Origin: Hansfordia pulvinata
Taxonomy: Eukaryota > Ascomycota > Sordariomycetes > Xylariales
DNA length: 64,000 bases
Assembly: GCA_006538405.1 (NCBI GenBank)
Contig: BJKQ01000019.1
Location: 62,001 to 126,000, forward strand
Direction of reading: 5' to 3'
Below the pieces are notes generated by a model. That model was not told the origin of the DNA. It made no database searches and was given only the letters and a program-made list of their open reading frames with translations. Positions 58,210 to 64,000 of this stretch are shown here, in pieces; positions within the stretch are counted from its first letter, which is position 1; every line of letters starts with the position of its first letter. Both the position numbers and the translations under genes were made by a program.

Positions 58210-58933
58210 TGTATATGGGTGCTGCGAGGGTCGAGCCGGAGTGGGTTGAGTTGGAGTGACTGTGAGCTGGGTCCGGGGCTCTGCGTTCAAGCTCGATGAG
58301 GCTCTGAGCTCGATGGCGATGCTATCGCGAAGCGTTGCTGGAGGCTCTGACTGGCGATGGGCTGCGAGTAGTGAGTGCGATATCGATCTGACTACGAGGT
58401 GAGCTGCGACACCTGCCACCGACTTCAGCACTGCCGAGCTGTGAGTGGCCGCGCCGTGACAACGAGCAGTGGCTGCTACAGCTCGTGGCTGCCACAGCTC
58501 GCGCTGCACACCAACGTCAGCACGCCATCCCACGCCATCGCCAGCACCAGCACGCCATCCCGCGCCCGCCCGACCCCCTATCGCGTCGGAACCACCCCTG
58601 CCCCGAGCCGACGAGCGGCATCCGCCCGACGAGAGCCTCGAGTGCGGTAAATGGGCAAGACTGCCGGCATGCGACGCCCAGGCCCAGAAGACTGGCACCA
58701 GACACCGTCCTGGAGGCCCGAGATCGCGGACCAGGGACGGCCAGATCGCAGCACCATTGTGGACCGCAATGATGCCATGGCGACGGGATGAGCCTTCATG
58801 GCAGCCTACACGGGAGCCTACACGTGAGCCCATATGGGATGACCCTACGTTACCTGGAGAGCCTATAACATGAGATGAGGCCGACAGACACGGACCGGAG
58901 CTCAACCATCGCCACCACCACCCGCATCGCAGC
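58210..58933. other. Divergent promoter region, solute-binding protein / MFS transporter
   Basis: 724 bases between two divergent starts. Holds short CAGCACGCCATCCC repeats (58518-58562) and a GGGAGCCTACACGTGAGCC-like repeat at 58806-58830. A TATA box for the rightward gene is listed separately. Confidence 0.6.
58864..58868 (+). promoter_or_regulatory. TATA box of MFS transporter gene
   Basis: CCTATAACA, 66 bases before the start codon at 58934. Confidence 0.55.
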
Positions 58934-60945
58934 ATGTCCCACGTATCGAAAGGCGAGGCCTCGGCCTCCGTGTCCGCCCCCTCCACCGAGCCCGACGCGT
59001 ACCGGCCCCCGCGATGGCGCAGGGTCGTCGGCGTGTTCTGGGACTCGGTCGAGGGCGAGCCGCGCGACCGCAAGTTTGTGCAGAAGATGGACGGCTTCAT
59101 GTTGTACGTCTGCCGCCACGGTCTACCGCCACGCCTGACGTCCCCCGCTGACCGCCCAGCACCTCCATCTGCCTCGGCTACTTCATCAAGTATCTCGACC
59201 AGACCAACTACAGTGAGTGCGCCGACCCCTCGCAGCCGGCGCCGACCTCGCGACCCGCGCTGACCTCCAGGCAACGCCTTTGTGAGCGGGATGAAGGAAG
59301 ATGTGAGTCCCCGCCCCTGTCGCTCGGCTTCTGACGCCTCCTATCGCTCGACCTCTAACGACTCGGCCCTCGCAACCCGCCTCCAACGACACAGCTCCAC
59401 CTCTACGGCAACGAGCGCAACTGGCTCAACACCTGGTTCAGCCTCGGCGTCATGGTGGGCAGCGTGCCGACCATGCTGCTGCAGCTGAGCTGGGCGCGGC
59501 CCTCCTACCTGATCCCCGCGTGCGAGCTGGTCTGGTCCGTCCTCGTCATGTGCATGGCGGCGGCCCCCAACATCCGGACGGTGAGGATCCAAGACGGCGG
59601 CCATCCCGGCGTACTGACTGACCCACTGACTGACCCCCAGATGTACGCCCTCCGCTTCTTCACCGGCCTGTTCGAGGCCTGCGCGTTCCCCGGCTACGTG
59701 GCCCTGCTGGGCGGCTGGTACGGCCCGCGCGAGCTGACCAAGCGCCTGGCCATCCTGCTCGAGATCGAGTCCATCGCCAGCATGTTCAGCGGCTACCTGC
59801 AGGCCGGCCTCTACTCGAGCATGGACGGCCGCCACGGCATCGCCGGCTGGCGGTGGCTCTTCATCATGGACGGCGTCATCTCCATCCCCATCGCCGCGTG
59901 GGGCTTCTTCGCGCTGCCCGACCTGCCGCACACGACCAGGGCCTTCTACCTCAGCGACGACGACCGCCGCTACGCCGTCGACCGCGCCGAGCGCGTCGGC
60001 CAGCCCCCGCCGGCCAGGCTGACCTGGAGGGCTGTCCGGGACGTCTACTGCGGGTGGAAGATCTGGGTCTTTGTGTTCCCCTACGTGTGAGTCCTGCGTG
60101 TGAGGGTGTCCTTGCAGTGCTGACCTCCGTAGCATGCTGGCGGCGTGCCACACCGCCACGCAGTACTTCAACCTGTGGCTGTCGGCGGCCGGGTACAGCG
60201 TCGTGCAGGTCAACGTGCTGCCGACGGCGGGCAACGCCCTGGCCATCGTGGTCACCGTCGCCTGGGGCATCCTGGCCGACCGCACGGGGCAGCGGTTCCT
60301 GCTGATCAACGCCCTGCAGGTGCTGATGATTGCGGCCAACGTGCTGCTGTCCGTGTGGGACATTCCCAAGGCCGCTCTGATGTTTGCCTACTACCTGCAG
60401 TACGCGGGCTCCGCCACGACGCCCATTCTGATAGTACGTAGGGGCTGTTCCTGTCGTGTCCGGCTGTCCCTGTCCACGGGCTGCCGACCCGAGCACTACT
60501 GACTGCCGACTGCTGACTGCTGACCTGAACAGGGCTGGGCCACGGACCTCAACGCGGCGGATCCCAACCTGCGCCAGCTGCTGGTGGCGACGGCCAACAT
60601 TGTGTCGTACGCGTGGGTACTCTGGGTGCCATGTGAGTGTCCCCGTTGTCTTCTGGAGGGCCTGGCTGACGGACGGCACAGTGGTCCTGTTCCCGACCTA
60701 CGACGCCCCAGGTACGCCTACGGCTACCAGGTGCTGATCCTGTTCGGGGGCCTGGCGAGCATCGGCACGGGCGTGCTGCTGTACATGCACAGGCGGGATG
60801 GTGAGTGACCTGTGCTGACTGGAGTGACTGGCTGACTGCAGTGACTGGCTGACTGCAGTGACTGGGAGGTGGCTGACTTGGACCAGCAGCGAGCCGGAAA
60901 GCTACTGTGGCTTCGGGCGCGGCCGACCCGAGTGCGAGGCTGTAA
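58934..60945 (+). CDS. MFS transporter, anion:cation symporter (Dal5/Fen2-like) family
   Basis: Plasma-membrane proton-coupled carrier of small anions such as allantoate, pantothenate or nicotinate. Nine exons: 58934-59103, 59160-59212, 59271-59302, 59395-59580, 59641-60086, 60133-60433, 60533-60632, 60682-60800, about 60887-60945; about 488 residues, twelve predicted helices. Family marks: [37 protein letters not shown] in helix 1 and loop 1, RFFTGLFEACAFPGYVALLG, and GWRWLFIMDGVISIPIA. Later parts include MLAACHTATQYFNLWLSAAGY and FPTYDAPRYAYG. One frame break at C4 60706-60709. The acceptor of the last exon is uncertain (CAG at 60884-60886 or three bases later). Fen2-type loop sequence suggests a vitamin or weak-acid substrate; this is inference. 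Confidence 0.88.
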
Positions 60946-61858
60946 TCGGCAACGGTGCTGACGGCGCATGTGAGGCTATTCCTGGCGTGGCGGGGGTCGG
61001 GTCGAGGCATTTACGTGGCTATTTGTGTTTGGGGTTGCCGCTGGCCGAGGCGGCGAGCCTATCGCGAGGTCCGATCCTCGAGGGTGTTTCATGAGGCCGT
61101 TGAATTGCGAGGCTTAACTGCGAGGCTTAACCGCGAGGCTTAATCGCGACCCGTTTAATCGCTCGAGGGCTTGATCACCGACGAGCTTCTTGACCTGTGA
61201 CGAGCTGGCTGGACAACCGCCCAGCTGACGACCTGACGACCTGACGACCTGTAGCTGCGCCAGGATCAGCGGAGCGGGACGGCCAGTCAAAGCTTGGTAG
61301 CCAGTCAAAGCTTGGTACGGCCAAGCACGCCCCAGAAGCTTGGCCGAGAAGTGGGGGACGGCAGATCGTAAGCACCGCGGCAGCACAGCACAGCACACGC
61401 ATGAAGCCCCACCGCGAACCCAGATACGTGGACGCCTGGGCTGGCCCTGTGTGCCCTGTATCCCGCCTACGTCTGCCCCCGTCTGCCCCGTATCCCGCCT
61501 ACGTCTGCCCCGTATCTCCCTGCGTCTGCCCCGTATGCCCCTGTCCGGACAGCCACTCGACAGCATCGACAGCATCGGGCTAGCGCCTGCGCCGACCAAC
61601 AACCCCGCCGTGTACGTACATTGTATGTAACAGGAATGGCCGCGATGCCCCTCGCCCCTCGCCTCGCCCCTCTCCCGTCGCTCGTCCCCCCAAACTCGTG
61701 CCAAGAACTGGCGATAAATTGCCTCGCGCTTTTCTCCCCGTCCCCATCCCGTGGCGACTGACTGTCCGGCCTCAAAAGCTTCGTCCTCCAAGCTTGACCA
61801 AGCGACCAAGCTTCCACCTCCCGTCTCTCCTGTCTCGCGCCTGCCCACCACCGCCACC
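60946..61858. other. Intergenic upstream of aminotransferase
   Basis: 913 bases. Contains GCGAGGCTTAA(C/T) repeats at 61107-61145, a GACGACCTGAC repeat near 61222-61250, AGCTTGGTA(C/G) repeats near 61290, and CGCCTACGTCTGCCCCGTAT repeats at 61466-61530. No gene seen; the last 150 bases are C/T-rich leader. Confidence 0.55.
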
Positions 61859-63589
61859 ATGTTCAACAACCGCAAGTTCTCCATGAACAAGAACACCGGC
61901 GTGCCCCGTCCCTCGGGCCGCCGGTTCAGCGCCAGCGAGCCTGGTGCCAACGGTTAGTCGTGTCTCACTCGTTCGTGTCAGATCCATGGCCCACCAGAAG
62001 TCCACGGCACACGGCATAGAGTCCGTGGCCCACGACTGTGTCCCTCGTCAGGCAGTCTCGTCTGCCAGCCCTGTCAGCCACTCTCGTCAGCTAACCACCC
62101 GCAGAAACCACCTCGAAGATCCATCGCCAGTTCCGCGCCGCCCATGAAGGCCACCTCCCGCACGCCGGGCTGGACGCCACCCGCGCGTCGACCGGCGTCG
62201 TCTGGTGCACCGAGCGCGCCGGCGAGCACGGCTTCTTCGAGGAGCCCGAGGCCTGGGCCAACCTGGGCCAGGGCGCCCCCGAGGTCGAGGACGACATTGA
62301 GGGCTGCTTCGAGCGCCCCACCAGCATCGACATCTCCGTCGCCAACCGCGAGTACGGCCCCACCGCCGGCATCAAGCCCATGCGCGAGGCCGTCGCCAAC
62401 ATGTACAACGAGTGCCACCGCCAGGACAAGGAGAGCAAGTACACCTGGGAGAACGTCGCCATCGTCCCCGGCGGCCGCGCCGGCCTGATCCGCATCGCCG
62501 CCGTCCTCAACAACGCCTACGTCGGCTTCTTCATCCCTGATTACACCGCTTATAACGAGATGCTGTCTCTGTTCAAGAATGTGAGTTCCCCTCGGCTGGC
62601 ACGCATCCGCAGGCTGGCACGTATCGTGACGAAAGCTGACCCCCTCTGACCCCCAGTTCGCCGCCATCCCCACGCCCCTCTCCGAGGAGGACGGCTACCA
62701 CATCCACCCCGACAACATCGCCACCGAGATCGCCAGGGGCACCTCGGTCATCCTGACCTCCAACCCCCGCAACCCCACCGGCCGCGTCGTCGCCAACCCC
62801 GAGCTGGCCGAGATCCAGGACATCTGCCGCGGCCGCGCCACTTTGATTAGTGACGAGTTCTACTCGGGCTACAACTACACCAGCAACTGCGACGGCTCCA
62901 CCATCAGCGCCGCCGAGAACGTCGAGGACGTCGACGAGGACGACGTTTTGATTATTGACGGCATGACCAAGCGCTTCCGCCTGCCCGGCTGGCGTATCGC
63001 GTGGGTCCTGGGGCCCAAGGAGTTCATCAAGGCGTGAGTCGTCCCTGCAGTCGTCACACTGCGTTCGTGCTATACTGACCGACCCCCCAGCATCGGCTCC
63101 TGCGGCTCGTACCTCGACGGCGGCGCCAACGCCCCCTTCCAGGAGGCCGCCGTCCCCATGCTCGAGCCCTCCCTCGTCCACAAGGAGATGGCCGCCCTGC
63201 AGCGCCACTTCCGCGACAAGCGCGACTACGTCGTCAAGCGCCTGCGCGACATGGGCTTCGTCATCAAGTACGTCCCCGACAGCACCTTCTACCTGTGGCT
63301 CAACCTCGAGGGCCTGCCCGGCCCCATCTCCGACGGCCTCAACTTCTTCCAGGCCTGCCTTGAGGAGAAGGTCATTGTCGTCCCGGGCATCTTCTTCGAC
63401 CTGAACCCCGCCCGCCGCCGCGACCTCTTCGACTCCCCTTGCCACCACTTTGTCCGCTTCAGCTACGGGCCCCGTATGGACACCTTGAAGGCGGGGTGCG
63501 ACGGCATTGAGCGGGTTGTCAGCAAGTAAGTCGGTCCCCAGATGTCCAGGTTCCCAGCTAACGTTTGCAGGTTCAAGAAGTTCTCGTAG
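61859..63589 (+). CDS. PLP-dependent aminotransferase, class I/II
   Basis: Fold-type I transaminase of the aspartate/alanine aminotransferase superfamily. Exons 61859-61952, 62105-62580, 62657-63033, 63091-63525, 63571-63589; 466 residues. Motifs: REYGPTAGIKPMREAVANMY, PGGRAGLIRIAAVL (cofactor phosphate site), TSNPRNPTGR (N229 region), LISDEFYSGY (D256 and Y259) and IIDGMTKRFRLPGWRIAWV with the Schiff-base Lys at K295. The terminal FVRFSYGP supplies the Arg that binds the substrate carboxylate. The N-terminus (MFNNRKFSMNKNTG) is basic but lacks a clear targeting signal. No frame break. It resembles aspartate/aromatic-type transaminases; the substrate is not determined. Confidence 0.9.
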
Positions 63590-63813
63590 GAGTCGTAGTT
63601 CAGCGGTAGATCTATAGAGTGCGCTGAATGGATTGATCTGGCGATTCGTGACTGTATTACTGAGTGTGAGCAGCCGTGCCCGTGTCCGTGAATCGTGATC
63701 ACGAGCAGCCCACGTTGCTGCCGTCGCCAGTGACCGTGACCCGTATAGTCTGGCCCATGATCGTAGCCACGTAAATCTCACCCATAACCAAGTCAGCCTC
63801 ACCCCGCCCACCC

Positions 63814-63972
63814 TCACCGCATCCCACCTTGCCCACCCCGCCCGCTCTGCCCACCCCGCCCGCTCTGCCCACCCCGCCGCGACGGCCCCTTGCCGCCCTG
63901 CTTGGCCCCGAGCGGCTCCGTCGGCAGCCCGCACAGCATCTTGGTGTACCGGAGCCGCGTCGCCGGCACGCT
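63814..63972 (-). CDS. C-terminal exon of an unidentified gene (RGG-rich end)
   Basis: Partial: the acceptor (CCGCAG, plus-strand 63973-63978) follows a CTGAC branch-like sequence, and the exon ends with TGA at 63814-63816. It reads SVPATRLRYTKMLCGLPTEP..., then Lys/Gly-rich sequence and three RRGGQSG/RGGQ units encoded by a 15-base tandem repeat (about 63830-63880). The first part looks like a real domain end; RGG repeats often mark RNA-binding proteins. The upstream exons lie beyond the right edge, so the family cannot be named. Confidence 0.5.
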   Translation of the reverse strand, partial: SVPATRLRYTKMLCGLPTEPLGAKQGGKGPSRRGGQSGRGGQSGRGGQGGMR

Positions 63973-64000
63973 CTGCGGTCCGAAACGTCAGCAGCCGCTC

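Overview
This window looks like nuclear DNA of a filamentous ascomycete (Pezizomycotina, probably Sordariomycetes). GC content is high. Genes carry many short introns with GTRAGT-like donors, CTRAC-like branch points and CAG/TAG acceptors. The products are eukaryotic: the Arp2/3 subunit ARPC5, a TATA-binding protein, the ribosome quality-control factor TCF25/Rqc1, Ost4, Yra1, an Rfc5-type clamp-loader subunit and Tma46. I could not assign a genus.

Layout. 0-11 kb: an FGGY pentulose kinase running off the left edge, a large conserved-looking protein of unknown function, ARPC5, and a compact, divergent TBP-like gene in eight exons. 11-27 kb: a 16 kb region almost without genes. It holds CAG/CTG microsatellites, G tracts, minisatellites and many copies of a palindrome (core ACGAGTACTCGT); one possible small gene sits at 20.5 kb behind a TATA box and a 5' UTR intron. 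27-44 kb: a secreted kinase-like protein without the catalytic Asp, TCF25/Rqc1, an ATX1-type copper chaperone, an intracellular GH51 arabinofuranosidase, a secreted repeat protein, Tma46/ZC3H15, Ost4, and Yra1 with a 1.1 kb intron. 44-64 kb: an ADAM metalloprotease, acetyl-CoA synthetase, an Rfc5-type subunit, a P-loop NTPase fused to a sulfatase-modifying-factor domain, a TXNDC17-like thioredoxin fold, a bacterial-type family 5 solute-binding protein divergent from an MFS transporter, a class I/II aminotransferase, and the last exon of a gene that leaves the window.

The genes do not form one pathway; most are unlinked housekeeping functions. Possible local links are the divergent solute-binding protein/MFS pair and the GH51/secreted-protein pair.

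A technical point affects half the annotation. Eight protein-coding genes carry single-base frame breaks. Nearly all can be explained by one missing G or C in a G/C run, and the frame then continues with recognisable family sequence. I treat these as consensus errors in the assembly rather than pseudogenes, and give the position of each break. Coordinates for those genes span the whole gene. All exon boundaries are inferred by eye from splice signals and reading frame.
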